NCBI RefSeq assembly: GCF_000285575.1
Contig: NZ_HE611050.1
Location: forward strand, 423,365 to 487,364
DNA length: 64,000 nucleotides
Source: Clostridium senegalense JC122
GTDB taxonomy: Bacteria; Bacillota; Clostridia; Clostridiales; Clostridiaceae
Reading direction: 5' to 3'
Shown: one piece after another, positions 48,616 through 59,361 of the stretch
Layout of the letters: each line of letters opens with the position of its first letter
How positions within the stretch are numbered: position 1 is the stretch's first letter
The notes under the pieces: model-generated
The model's input: only the letters and a program-made list of their open reading frames with translations
The model's database searches: none
What the model was told of the DNA's origin: nothing
Made by a program: the position numbers and the translations under genes

Positions 48616-50558
48616 CTAAAACTCTGCATACTTATACATATAATTTTTTCTTGGTTCAACAACATCACCCATTAAAAGTGAAATCATTTTTTCAGCTTTT
48701 GCTGCATCTTCTATTGTAACCCTTTGAAGTGTTCTTGTTTCTGGATTTAGTGTTGTATTCCATAATTGATCTGGATTCATCTCTCCAAGACCTTTGTATC
48801 TTTGAATTAATGCACCTTTGCCAATTTTTTTCTTAGCTTCTTCTAATTCTTCATCATTATAAACATAAATGCTTTGTTCTTTATTTTTAACATTTTTATA
48901 AACCTTATATAAAGGTGGAAGTGCTATATAAAGATGTCCATTTTGAATTAATTGTCTCATATACCTATAAATATATGTCATCCATAGTGTTCTAATATGA
49001 TAACCATCCACATCAGCATCACTTAATATTATTATTTTATCATACTTAAGATTTTCTTCCTTATAGCTATCTAAAATTCCAGTTCCAATAGCTGTATTAA
49101 ATATTTTTAGTTCTTCACTAGCAATAACATTTTCTAATTTTTGTTTTTCTGTGTTCATTATTTTACCTTTTGAAGGCATTATACTTTGAAATCTTCTATC
49201 TCTTGCTTGTTTTGCACTTCCTCCTGCTGAATCACCTTCAACAACTATAAACTCAGTAAAACTATTATCTTTTAATGTGCATACTGCTACTTTTCCTGCT
49301 AAAGGAGAAGTTCCATTTCCTATTTTTTTCTTTTCTGCATCATTTATTTTTTTATTTTTTCTCTACGTTGTGATGCAAGTATAGCATTATTCATTATACT
49401 TGTAGCAACTTCTTTATTATCTTCAATCCACTCTCCAATTTTATTATAACAAAGTTCATTCATCATAGAATAAGCTTCAGCATTACCAAGCTTAGTTTTA
49501 GTCTGACCTTCAAATATAGGGTTACTAACTTTTATTTTAACAATTGCAGTCATACCTTCCCTTAAATCATCACCTTCAAACTCTTTATCTTTTTCCTTGA
49601 GAAGATTAAGTTTTTTGCACCATTCTTTGAATATTCTCGTCATACCGGTCTTAAATCCTGTTTCATGGGTTCCAGCTTCAGTAGTTGGAATATTATTTAC
49701 ATAACTTGCTATGTACTCTGTTGTTGAATCTGTAAACTGTATACAAACTTCACCTTCTAAATTTAATCCATTTATTTGTTTTTCTCCGCTAAAAATTATA
49801 GGATCTTTATGCAATGGTGTTTTACTTTCATTTAAATACTCTATAAAATCTAAAAGTCCTCTTTCCGAATGATAAACTTTTTCTACTGCCTCTTCTTTTC
49901 GTTCATCCCTTAAAACTAAAGTTATTCCTTTGTTTTGAAAAGCTAACTCTTGTAACCTTTCATCTATAATATCAAACTTATAGTCTACATTCCCAAATAT
50001 TTCTTTATCTACTAAAAAAGTTATTTTCGTTCCTGTTTGTTTTGTATTACCTATTGCTTCCAAAGCAGTAACAGGTGTGCCTGGCATTTTTCTTTTTAAT
50101 TGCTTATCATATGCATACTCAAATCTTTGTCTAAAAATCTTACCTTTTTGCATTACCTCTACTTGAAGCCATGAAGATAATGCATTAACAACAGCTGCAC
50201 CAACTCCATGTAATCCACCAGACGTTTTATAATTAGAATTATTAAACTTTCCTCCAGTATGAAGCTCAGTATAAACCATTTCTACTCCTGATTTTTTCTT
50301 TAAAGGATGTATACCAGTAGGAATCCCTCTACCATTATCTATAATTGTTACACTTTTATCCTTATTTAATATAACTTCTGCTCTATCACCATATCCATTA
50401 GCAACTTCATCTATAGCATTATCTAATATTTCCCAAATACAATGGTGTAATCCTTTAGTTCCTGTAGAACCAATATACATACCTGGTCTTACTCTTACAG
50501 GCTCTAATTTTTCCAAAGAGGTCAAATCCGTAACTTCATAACTATTAACTTCCTTCAT
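48616..50558 (-). pseudogene. parE: DNA topoisomerase IV subunit B (ParE), one frameshift
   Basis: Read through, about 647 residues, the normal length. The GHKL ATPase domain has EILDNAIDEVANGYG, IDNGRGIP and KTSGGLHGVGAAVVNA; a transducer domain and the TOPRIM part (FIVVEGDSAGGSAKQARDRR, IILSDADVDGYHIRTLW) follow. The frame breaks at an A7 run (complement of 49347-49353) after ASQRREKIKK; one added A joins it to INDAEKKKIGNGTSPL. ParE is essential, so the break is probably not real in the organism. It is written as a pseudogene only because the sequence given does not encode one chain. Confidence 0.92.
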
Positions 50559-51086
50559 TTTAAGCCTCCTATGTTAATTATTTAAATTTATTTTCAAAAT
50601 TAAAGAGTTCTAAATTTATATTTAAACTCTTATATATCTTTAATTCTTATTATCTTATAAATGTAAATAAACCTTTATATAAATAAATTTCACTTGAATA
50701 AGTATCTAAATATTTACATTCTCCTTGTTTAAATATTAAATAAAAACTTTAATATTTATAGAAAAAATTTGTATTTTTTATAAAATCCATTTTAAATACA
50801 TCAAGGAATATATTATAACCTATTTTTATTAAAATACAAAATTTTATATATTGTGTAATTTAGATTAATTTAAAATAGACAACTAGTAATCTCTAATATT
50901 TATCTTAACTTTACAAAAACAATATAAAAATCAATAGTAACATTCTGTTTTTACATTGCTTTTAAATTAAGTATAATATTAATTTTAATAATTACCAATT
51001 GCCATTTTTAATAATTGTTATTTGAATCAAATTATAAATTTTGTGAATTTCTTAATACTCTAAATATGTATATAAAGATAAGCTAC
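50559..51086 (-). other. non-coding region upstream of parE
   Basis: About 530 AT-rich bases. On the minus strand TTGTAT (50834-50839), a 16-base spacer and TATAAT (50812-50817) make a reasonable sigma-A promoter about 255 bases before parE. Nothing else recognisable was seen, and no clear terminator for the upstream mnmH gene. Confidence 0.4.
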
Positions 51087-52117
51087 TTACTTTTTTAAAT
51101 GATTATCTACAAAACACTCTAATTCTTTAGCCGCTTTTTCTATGTTAGAAACGAAAATTTTCAAATTATAATCATATTGATTAGCACTATGCATATACAT
51201 TGGATCATAGTACTTAACCATAAGTTCTTTTACTACTTCTTCATAATCATTTTCCATGACTTTTTTACAAAATTCTTCTAAGCATTCTTTACTTAAAATC
51301 TTCTTTATTTTAATTATTGAATCACAGATTTCTTCATTTGATGTTTTACATTTAGTATATTCTTTAACTATTAAATTACACCTAAAATCTAAATCTGCAT
51401 CTACAAATATATGTATTCCTTTTTTCATTGATTCATGTATGTACTCTGGAATAATTACTCTACCTATTCTTTTGCTTTCAGCTTCTATAAAAACAAAGTC
51501 ACTATTCCTATGTTTAAGTTCATCTAAAATTAAACTTTCAAATTTTTTCTGTGAATTAACATCACCAAGCCCTACAGATCCTAAAATAGAACCACGATGG
51601 TTAGCAAATCCTTCTAAATCTAATATATCATATCCATCAGATTTTAGTTTTTTAATATTTCCGTTTTTCCTACCCCTGTATTACCATGAAGAACTATATA
51701 CTTAACTTGTTCATTTAACTTTGGTAATTCTTCTAAAACATAACCTCTATAACTTTTATATCCACCTTTAATCTTTTCAACTCTCATCCCCAGTGATGAT
51801 AATAATGCAACTAAAGATCCACTTCTCATTCCACCTCTAGCACAAAAAAGTACTATTTTTTTATGTTTTTTTTCTAACTTTAAAAATTCATCATATATTG
51901 ATGGTAATTTTTTTGATACTATTTCCATACCAATTTTTTTGGCTTTTTCTGTAGATTCCTGTTTGTATATAGTTCCTACTAAAGCTCGTTCCTCATCATT
52001 AAAAAGTGGTATGTTTACAGCACCTGGAATAGTGTTTTCTTTATATTCTAGTGGACTCCTAACATCTACTAAAACATAATCTCCTTTTAGTTCTTTATAC
52101 TCTGTGGTCTGAAACAT
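51087..52117 (-). pseudogene. mnmH: tRNA 2-selenouridine synthase (MnmH/SelU), one frameshift
   Basis: Read through, about 343 residues. The N-terminal rhodanese domain has the active Cys in VLFCARGGMRSGSLV. The P-loop is LHGNTGVGKTEIL, and FIEAESKRIGRVIIPE follows. It replaces sulfur by selenium in 2-thiouridine at the tRNA wobble position, using selenophosphate. The frame breaks at an A6 run (complement of 51648-51653) just after the P-loop; one added A continues KKLKSDGYDILDLEG. The start is ATG 52117 after GGAGGT; a frame opening upstream lacks a ribosome site. Confidence 0.9.
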
Positions 52118-52330
52118 AATAAACCTCCAAATCTTCAATTCACAATTCACAGTCCACAAATAATAAATATTTATTTTAAAATATATATTTTTTTATGCCT
52201 TGTGAATTATAAATTGTTAACATTTCTACTCAAAGTTATATTTTAATAGTTTCAATGTACCAATGTCAACATAAGCTTAATTTAAATTTTAAATAATTAT
52301 TATTGTTTTTTTAAATTTATTAAACAAAAT

Positions 52331-52379
52331 AAAAAAAGGTGTCTTTTTAAAATTATCATATTAACTTCTAAAACACCTT
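52331..52379 (-). terminator. terminator after the MoxR-vWA operon
   Basis: The stem AAGGTGT / ACACCTT extended by AAA/TTT across a bulge, followed on the minus strand by eight T's. It lies in the gap between the vWA gene's restored stop (52419) and mnmH. Confidence 0.75.
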
Positions 52380-52418
52380 ACTTTATTAATTTATTTTGCT
52401 CTTTAAAATATAATTTTA

Positions 52419-53781
52419 TTATAATATAGGTTGTTGATTGTTCATTGACCAGCCATCACTTCTTACATCCATCATATCTATAGTATCTTCCTTACTTTTC
52501 ACATCTTTTAGTTTTTTATTACTCCAAATTTATTTCTAAGTGATACTTCATTGGCTTTTCCTGATATAATCCAAAGTGTTTTGTATTTTCCTGGCTTAAC
52601 TTCTAATTCTACTTCTCCTTTTCCATCTGTAAAATATATTAATACATTTGTATCTGTATTATTTACATATTTAAATACTGGTGAAAACCTAGTGCCACCT
52701 CTAGTGTTTAATCTAGCCTTTATATCTTTTGAATTTTTAGCTTTATATATCCTTCTAATTTTAGTGTCACATTCTATTATTTTAATTTCATATTTATAAT
52801 TTTTAACAATATTTATCACTTCATTTATTGCTACATTAAATTCCTCATCACTTATACTTCCACTTATATCTATAGCTACTACAATTTTAGCAATATGATT
52901 AGAAATTTCTCCTCTTAAATCTAATCTATTAGGTTGTCTTCTATTTCTTCTCATTATTGTCTTTTTTCGACCCTTTTCTAAGGTTCCCATAAGCTTTTTT
53001 AAATATAAATTCCATGAAATTTTATTACTATTAGAGTTCAAATCTGATAGTATATTTTCTACATAAAAATCAACATTATTCTTTTTAGAGTCACTAACAA
53101 TCTTTTTTGTGATGTTTTTTATAATATCTTCATCATAAAAATCGCTTTTTTCCCAACTTTCATGTGTTCTAGCAACATCATATTTTTTTCTATTTCATTA
53201 TTTATTTTTGTATCATCTTCATCACCATCTTTATTATCATCTAATAAATCTAATTTTCTTTGAATTTCTAAAATATATTCTTCCATACTACTATAAGGTT
53301 TTAAATCTAAATTATACTTTAAATTTACCCACTCAATAGTTGTTGCATATGGTGGTAAATAATCTAGATACTGATTCACAACTATATCCATAGCCATATT
53401 TATAGCCAATGTACTAAAATTCTTTTTTAATTCTTTACCTCTTATTAAATGTAGCGATATTATATGTATAATTTCATGTTTAATGGAAGTTTTCATCTGA
53501 TTTAAATCTAATACTAAAAATAATATTGGATTAAAGTATATAGTATATCCAGAAACATTTAAGGTTATAGCCGTAGGTGATGTAATATCATATTTTATTT
53601 TTCTATTCATTTTCAATAAAAAATACCCATAAAAATTTTCACTATCATCTATTAACAAAAAATTAATTTTATCTATTAATTTAAAAAATCTATCTTCAAA
53701 ATCATCATTTACGTCCTTTATATATTGAATGTTAGATATTTCATTGTATAATTCTTCTTTTATTTTGTAAAAACTTCTCAT
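52419..53781 (-). pseudogene. zincin-like / vWA-domain protein (DUF2201 type), two frameshifts
   Basis: Read through, about 454 residues. The N-terminal metallopeptidase-like domain carries HEXXH in SIKHEIIHIISLHL. The C-terminal von Willebrand A domain has a MIDAS set: AIDISGSIS, GGTRFSP and YFTDGKGE. The two A6 runs (complement of 53146-53151 and 52512-52517) each break frame; adding one A to each restores one chain that ends at 52419-52421, 30 codons past the apparent stop. The start ATG 53781 follows AGGTGAGG, ten bases after the MoxR gene. MoxR-vWA pairs usually act as chaperone or remodelling machines; the substrate is unknown. Confidence 0.85.
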
Positions 53782-53790
53782 AACCCTCAC

Positions 53791-54909
53791 CTATCCATTT
53801 ATACTACTATACGTCTTAAAATATCCTTCTACAAAATTATCATTTTTTAAACATTCTTTATAAATACGTTTATATTGTCCCTTTATCTCCTTCATAATTC
53901 CAATTTTTAAATCAACGGGATAATATCCTATAAATTCTACTAAACGCTCTATTTTTTTAAAAGATATTTCATTGCTTTCCATAAAAATTAATATGTTTTT
54001 TATAGTTAAATACAACCTTGTATGACTTTCATTTTTTATTCTTAAAATTACATCTTCTGATAAACTTTCCTCATCAAATACTTCTTTATAAGTAATTAAT
54101 GGTAATGTGCTACTTTCTATAAAAGCCATAAACTCTTGAGCAATTTCACTTCCAACATTGCCTTTCAATATATTAAAAAATACTTTTCTAGATATTTTAT
54201 CACTTTTTTCTTTATATAACTTATAACTTTTAGATACCCTTTCAAAACTTCTTGGTGTTGCTTTTATTCTTTCATCATTTTTACTACTATGCAAATATTC
54301 AGGAAATGTAGATATAAATTCTATAACTTTTTCATCTAACCTATTACTTATTGCCCATTTAATCCAACTTTCAACATTGCTTTCCATTTCAAGCCATACA
54401 AATCTATTTTCTTGAGCCGGATCCATATCTATAACCTGATAATCAAAATCATCTTCATACTTACTTGAAGGATTCATGGCTGCTAATAATTTCACCGATT
54501 CATGTAAATTATATCCGTTTATTTCTTTATTCAAAATTAGGTTCATAAGTTCTTGTTGAACAGTATGTTCACAACGATTAATTTCATCTATAAAAAGCAA
54601 TACTTCCTTTCCATTATTTATAGCTTCTTGAATTTGCTGCAACTTAGTATGAACTGCATAAACTGTTCTTTTTTCAGTATGTTCTAATTTATTCTCATCT
54701 AAGTATTTGTATTCATCAACTGTAGGTAGTCCCCCAATTTCTCCTTCTTTTAACAAATTACCATCAATAACAAATATATTCCAATCATTTTTTTTAGCTA
54801 ACTCTTTTGCTAAAGCAGTTTTTCCTATACCACTTTCTCCAACTATTAATGGAACTTCACTAGTTTCAATAATTAATTCCGCTGCTAATAATGTATCTTC
54901 AAAATTCAT
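53791..54909 (-). CDS. MoxR-like AAA+ ATPase
   Basis: 372 residues. Walker A is VGESGIGKTALAKEL, Walker B EVLLFIDEINR, sensor 1 LLAAMNPSSKY, and the MoxR-type insert EIGGLPTVDEY precedes a lid domain. It is predicted to remodel or activate a partner through the vWA protein encoded immediately downstream. The repeat protein gene lies 20 bases upstream of its start, so the three genes probably form one operon. Confidence 0.9.
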   Translation of the reverse strand: MNFEDTLLAAELIIETSEVPLIVGESGIGKTALAKELAKKNDWNIFVIDGNLLKEGEIGGLPTVDEYKYLDENKLEHTEKRTVYAVHTKLQQIQEAINNGKEVLLFIDEINRCEHTVQQELMNLILNKEINGYNLHESVKLLAAMNPSSKYEDDFDYQVIDMDPAQENRFVWLEMESNVESWIKWAISNRLDEKVIEFISTFPEYLHSSKNDERIKATPRSFERVSKSYKLYKEKSDKISRKVFFNILKGNVGSEIAQEFMAFIESSTLPLITYKEVFDEESLSEDVILRIKNESHTRLYLTIKNILIFMESNEISFKKIERLVEFIGYYPVDLKIGIMKEIKGQYKRIYKECLKNDNFVEGYFKTYSSING

Positions 54910-54929
54910 CTTTCAACTCTTCCTTATCT

Positions 54930-55730
54930 TTAATATTTTAATTTTTCATCTACTGCAATTCTTTTACACTTTGCACTACCGAATCTGTATATAAACATAA
55001 TTTTATCCATCGATATGTTATTTTGATTTATACCAATTGACTTACAATTCAAAAAATCTCTAACATATTTATCATCTACATCTTCATTGGAAAAAACCTC
55101 TTTTAATATCTCCTCCATTTTTTCAATCTCAATATGATCTTTAAAATATTTTATAGCTAATATATTTTCCTTTAAAAAAGATACTTTTTTTTCATAATTC
55201 AATTCTTTAACTAATGGCACTGATGCTTCATTAATTTTAACTGCCAATCTTTCAATACTTTCCTTTGCATTTTCAATATATCTTAATGCATGATAATCTT
55301 TTTCAATTGCTAACTTTTGAATTTTTTCACTTGGATTTTTTATATATTTTATAGAATCATAATCTTTTTCTATAGCTAAAATTTGTAGTTCTTCACTTGG
55401 ATTTTCACAATATTGTATAGCCCATCCTTTTTGCAAGATTCCCAATTTCACTATTTTTTCACTTGGATTCTTTATAAATTTTAATGTATTCCACGAATTT
55501 TCAACTACAACTTTTTGTATCTCTTCATTAGGATTATCAATAAATTCAATTGCCCATACATTATTTGTTACTGCATTTCTTTTCATTTCTTCACTTGGAT
55601 TTTTTATATATTTTATCATTAATCCATTTTTATTTATTGCTGTATTTTTCATATTATCTGTAGGATTACTTATATTTTTTATTATTATAGGATTTTCTTC
55701 TATTAATCTTAAAATTTTTTCTTCATTCAT
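54930..55730 (-). CDS. protein with seven tandem 22-residue repeats, partner of MoxR-vWA
   Basis: 266 residues. From about residue 22 to 175 it consists of seven consecutive 22-residue units of the form NPSE-xIQKLAI-x-KxYxxIKYIK (for example NPSEKIQKLAIEKDYHALRY), helical and likely to stack into a solenoid like HEAT or leucine-rich-variant repeats. The C-terminal 90 residues are helical and unrelated to the repeats. I do not recognise a named family. The start is ATG 55730 after AGAGGT. It is first in the operon with the MoxR ATPase and zincin-vWA protein, so it may bring the substrate or sense damage. Confidence 0.75.
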   Translation of the reverse strand: MNEEKILRLIEENPIIIKNISNPTDNMKNTAINKNGLMIKYIKNPSEEMKRNAVTNNVWAIEFIDNPNEEIQKVVVENSWNTLKFIKNPSEKIVKLGILQKGWAIQYCENPSEELQILAIEKDYDSIKYIKNPSEKIQKLAIEKDYHALRYIENAKESIERLAVKINEASVPLVKELNYEKKVSFLKENILAIKYFKDHIEIEKMEEILKEVFSNEDVDDKYVRDFLNCKSIGINQNNISMDKIMFIYRFGSAKCKRIAVDEKLKY

Positions 55731-55845
55731 ACAAATACCTCTATATTTTTTCTTAACCATTACTTATTAATAATAATTATCCGTTATATTATAATTATAT
55801 ATTTTTTTCCTATTTGTTCAAATTATATTTTCACACAAAAATAAA

Positions 55846-55896
55846 AGTCAAAACTTTAAAAGTGTATATCACAAGTACACTTTTTAAATTTTGACT
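55846..55896 (-). terminator. terminator after the phosphoesterase gene
   Basis: A 21-base near-perfect stem (AGTCAAAAC...GTGTA with its complement) followed on the minus strand by a T-rich tail. It lies about 110 bases past the stop of the YfcE-like gene. Confidence 0.75.
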
Positions 55897-56003
55897 AATG
55901 TTATTATATTCTTATATATAATAAATAAAGTACATTAATAGAATATATTTATGCTAACCTTTACATTTCTAAATTATTTATTTTCTTTTTAGATATATTA
56001 AAG

Positions 56004-56719
56004 TTATCCTAAATTATAAAATAATTTTAATATATTATCTTTATCTGGAACATTCTCATTAAAAAATCCCATTATAGTTTTGTCTATATTATATTTTATA
56101 CTTTTAAAAGAAATGTCTACAGTTCCATCATCACTAAATTCCATAACTGCAAAGCTTACATGACCACCATCTCTAGAGCATCCTATAGATCCTGGATTTA
56201 TTATAGGTTTTCCTGTCCAATATTTAATAAGTGTTTGGCAATGACTATGCCCAATTAAAACATAATCACAAACATCTCCATAATCTTCCGTAAATTTATC
56301 CAAAGTTACTTCCTGATAAAGAAGCGGTAATTCATTCATACTATCTATCCTTGAATGAACCATAAGAATTTTTTTCCCTTTATTTCTATTATTCTTTCTG
56401 TAGGAACAGTTTTTAATTTGTTAATCCTTTCTTCACCTAAAAGCTTAACATTCCACTTTTGATGTTCCTTTTCACCGTCAGTAAACTCTTCACAACAATT
56501 AGTAACTATTGAATAATCAGTATTTCCTAAAATATTTATAAATCTCTTATCATTCATAACAATATCAAAAACTTCTAAAGGATTAGGTCCTTCCTGTATA
56601 AAGTCACCTAAATTCAAAATTTTATCTACATTTTCTTTTTCTGCATACTGTAAAAAAACATTGAAAGCTTCCATATTACTATGAATATCAGCAATAACTA
56701 ATACTTTTTCCTTCCCCAT
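56004..56719 (-). pseudogene. YfcE/MJ0936-type metallophosphoesterase, one frameshift
   Basis: Read through, about 238 residues. The calcineurin-fold metal motifs are in order: VIADIHSNMEAF, NLGDFIQEGPNP, ILGNTDYSI, MVHSRIDS and LIGHSHCQTL, then NPGSIGCSRDGGH. The frame breaks at an A7 run (complement of 56369-56375); one added A joins KGKK to ILMVHSR. It is probably a cytosolic phosphodiesterase or phosphatase with unknown substrate. Confidence 0.85.
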
Positions 56720-57282
56720 AGACTACTCTCCTTTGCTGTTTCATTGAAATAATACTTAATTTTCTAAATTTTCCAAATAGTTATTTGTATATATTATATC
56801 ACTTAAAATTTTTTAAACAATTATTTTTACTATTTTTAACAATTTTTATATGCAATTAACATTTTATTCATTATACTATTTTATCCATATATATTTAAAA
56901 ATATACCATATAATTTCTCTAATATTAAACTTTAATCTTCAAACTAATCTAAGGTTCCAAGTTAAATTTTAAACTTATTTATCAAACAAGAAAATTTCAA
57001 ATTAATATTTTACTGATAGTTATTATTTTTCTTAACTGATAAAAAATTTGATGTATAAATTTTAGATTGTATCCCTATATTAATTAAATTTCTTTTAACA
57101 TTTAACATGATAGTTTCAATATTTTGAATTTAATGCTAAAATGTTCCTATGGAATTAAATAGATATGATTTTATCTATTTGTATTTAAAATTTAATATAT
57201 TTTTGAGACTTATGACTTATACGCTGTGGACTAAATTATTAATTTACTCATATTAATTGCTATACATTGGAGGGCTAAATTT
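56720..57282. other. non-coding region with repeat fragment
   Basis: About 560 AT-rich bases between divergent genes. Positions 56953-56973 repeat the left arm of the interspersed element (GGTTCCAAGTTAA then TTTTAAA), here without its partner arm. No other gene or RNA was recognised. Confidence 0.45.
56953..56973 (+). repeat. interspersed repeat, fragment C
   Basis: Matches the first 21 bases of copy A with one or two differences; the second arm and the downstream hairpin are missing. A decayed copy is the likely reading, chance similarity cannot be excluded. Confidence 0.4.
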
Positions 57283-57784
57283 ATGTATATGTTTTGTGAA
57301 AATGATAAATTGTATTTAAGACCATTAATACTTAAGGACTCAGATTTTATTTATGCACTTAGAGAAAAAAATAAGAATTTTATTTTAAATTATGCTGAAG
57401 TATCAAGAAATGCTCAAAAAGAAAAGATAAAAAAATAGTATTTCTAAAGATGATGAGATATATTTACTTATAACATTAAAAGAAACAAGTAGCCATATAG
57501 GTTATATACACAGTAAATTTTTTAATAATGGGAAAATTGCTGATATAGATTTTGTAATAACTGATAATAATTCTAAACTTATAAAAGAAGCTTTAATTTT
57601 GTTTAGAACAGAACTTTTTAAACAAGGTTGTATTAGATTAGAATGTAATATTTGTAGTTCTAATCTATTAGCAAAAGAAATATTAGAAGATTTAAATTTC
57701 AACTTAGAAGGGATAAAGAAAATGTCCTATTTTAACAATGATAATTTCTTCGATATTTTAGTATTTGCTTCATTGAATTGTTAA
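57283..57784 (+). pseudogene. GNAT-like acetyltransferase, one frameshift
   Basis: Read through, about 166 residues. It begins MYMFCENDKLYLRPL like GNAT proteins (YLRPLILKDSDFIYALRE), has a SHIGYIHSKF strand and a C-terminal CNICSSNLLAKEILEDLNF helix typical of the acetyl-CoA-binding half. The frame breaks at an A7 run (57429-57435); removal of one A (or addition of two) restores KKNSISKDDEI. The identification is modest because the AcCoA loop is not canonical. The ribosome site is GGAGG, 7 bases upstream. Confidence 0.6.
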
Positions 57785-57812
57785 TTTTGCAAGTGTGTAT
57801 TATTTTATATAA

Positions 57813-57854
57813 AAAACAGTGTATGATTAAAATTATTTTAACATACACTGTTTT
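57813..57854. terminator. bidirectional terminator
   Basis: AAAACAGTGTATG paired with CATACACTGTTTT, between the convergent acetyltransferase-like and isochorismatase-family genes. Confidence 0.9.
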
Positions 57855-57856
57855 AT

Positions 57857-58390
57857 TTATTTTACATTTTCTAATTCTAAAAATTCATTTAAATACAAAA
57901 CATCTATTTTTCCAGACCAGTTTAACACCGATCCAACTAAATCTTTTATATCTAAATCTTCCATATCATAAGTTTCAGAACTATTAACAGTTCCTGTAGC
58001 ATCTTCTATAAAAGTAACTATATACCCTCTATCAAAAGCTGCTATTGCCGTAAACATACAACAGAATTCTGTATTAAAACCTACAATTATAACTTCATTT
58101 ATATTATTTTTCTTTAATATTTCTTCTAAATTTGTTTTAAAAAATGCACTTGGTGTAGTTTTAATTACTAATTCATCATAGTAGTCTACAAATTCTTCAT
58201 GTATATTTCCTCTGTCGCAATTTTTATTAAATGGACTTTCATCATCTTGGTCTTCATGTTTTGTAAATATTATTTTATCACCTTTAGCCTTACATATATT
58301 TATAATTTCCTTTATTTTTTCTTTTTCTTCCTTAAAATTTTTTTGACTTAAAATATGTTTTTGCATATCTACTACTATTAATGCTCTCAT
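57857..58390 (-). CDS. isochorismatase-family cysteine hydrolase
   Basis: 177 residues. The catalytic triad is visible: Asp8 (ALIVVDMQKHI), Lys in LVIKTTPSAFF and Cys in VGFNTEFCCMFTAIAA. The cis-peptide VGFNTEFC region is typical. Relatives act as nicotinamidases, N-carbamoyl or isochorismate hydrolases; the substrate here is not evident. It is monocistronic, convergent with the preceding gene. Confidence 0.88.
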   Translation of the reverse strand: MRALIVVDMQKHILSQKNFKEEKEKIKEIINICKAKGDKIIFTKHEDQDDESPFNKNCDRGNIHEEFVDYYDELVIKTTPSAFFKTNLEEILKKNNINEVIIVGFNTEFCCMFTAIAAFDRGYIVTFIEDATGTVNSSETYDMEDLDIKDLVGSVLNWSGKIDVLYLNEFLELENVK

Positions 58391-58572
58391 ATTATATTCA
58401 CCTCATAATTTCCTTTAAACATTTAACTAAATAAATTGATGAAAACAATCAATCTACTTTTCATATGATTATTTATTATTTTCTATCTCTTTAATATTAT
58501 AAGTTAAAATAAAATCATTACAAGAACTTATTTTGTGTTTTTATATAATATTGCCTTTATTTTTTAATTTAA

Positions 58573-59361
58573 TTATACTTTTTTTAATTTTTTTCTAGTT
58601 TTTATTATTATAAATAAAATTATTATAGCAACTATTACTAAATATTCTTCTAAGAATATTATATTCTCTATAGCATTAACTTGATATAATGCAACTGGAA
58701 AATTTATAACTGCATGACATATTATAGCTAAGAATAAATACTTTATCTTTTCTTCTTTTACTGCATACAAAACTAAAAGCGATAATCCTAATTGAATTAT
58801 AAGTGAGCTAGATCTTTCTATTCCTGCTATAATCCACGTATAGGATGGCATTTGAATCATTTGTTCTTTTATATACATTAATGTTTGTGCTGTATTAGTA
58901 TCCACCTTATCTAATAAATTTTCAAAATTACCTGTATTTATCTGAACTGCTGTTATGAGATTATTTATATACATACCTCCAGTTATTAAAAATGCCTCTA
59001 TTCCTCCATGTCCCAATCCATAGGCTAGCCCATTTTCAAAACTTCTATCTTTTTTTAAAATCCACTTAAAGCATATAAACCTCGCACTTTCTTCAAATAT
59101 TCCAGCCATAAGACCACCGTAAAGCATATATGCCATTGGTTGTCTTAAAAATGTAGCAGTTTTTTCATTATTATATAAAACATATTGATGTATAGATCCT
59201 TCTAATAATTTAACTGCCAATAAAAAAGCAATTGCCCCTACTATTACATATTTTAATGATATATTATATTTCTTTTTTAAAAATACTATAAGTGCTATTG
59301 GCACAATAGTACTTAATACAATTGTAATTATCATAAAAAATATAGAACTTCCACTTACCAC
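58573..59361 (-). CDS. YhfC family intramembrane metalloprotease-like protein
   Basis: 262 residues with seven or eight predicted membrane segments. The motifs FEESARFICF, GLGHGGIEAFL and CHAVINFPV match the YhfC family, related to the CAAX/PrsW-type membrane proteases. The Glu-Glu, His and His residues expected at the active site are in place. The biological target is unknown. Confidence 0.83.
   Translation of the reverse strand: MVSGSSIFFMIITIVLSTIVPIALIVFLKKKYNISLKYVIVGAIAFLLAVKLLEGSIHQYVLYNNEKTATFLRQPMAYMLYGGLMAGIFEESARFICFKWILKKDRSFENGLAYGLGHGGIEAFLITGGMYINNLITAVQINTGNFENLLDKVDTNTAQTLMYIKEQMIQMPSYTWIIAGIERSSSLIIQLGLSLLVLYAVKEEKIKYLFLAIICHAVINFPVALYQVNAIENIIFLEEYLVIVAIIILFIIIKTRKKLKKV

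Noticed and set aside
49347..49353. Programmed -1 frameshifting in parE
   Set aside because: A7 is present but no stimulatory stem-loop is evident, and eight other genes in the same 13 kb show the same type of break, so a common technical or mutational cause is simpler.
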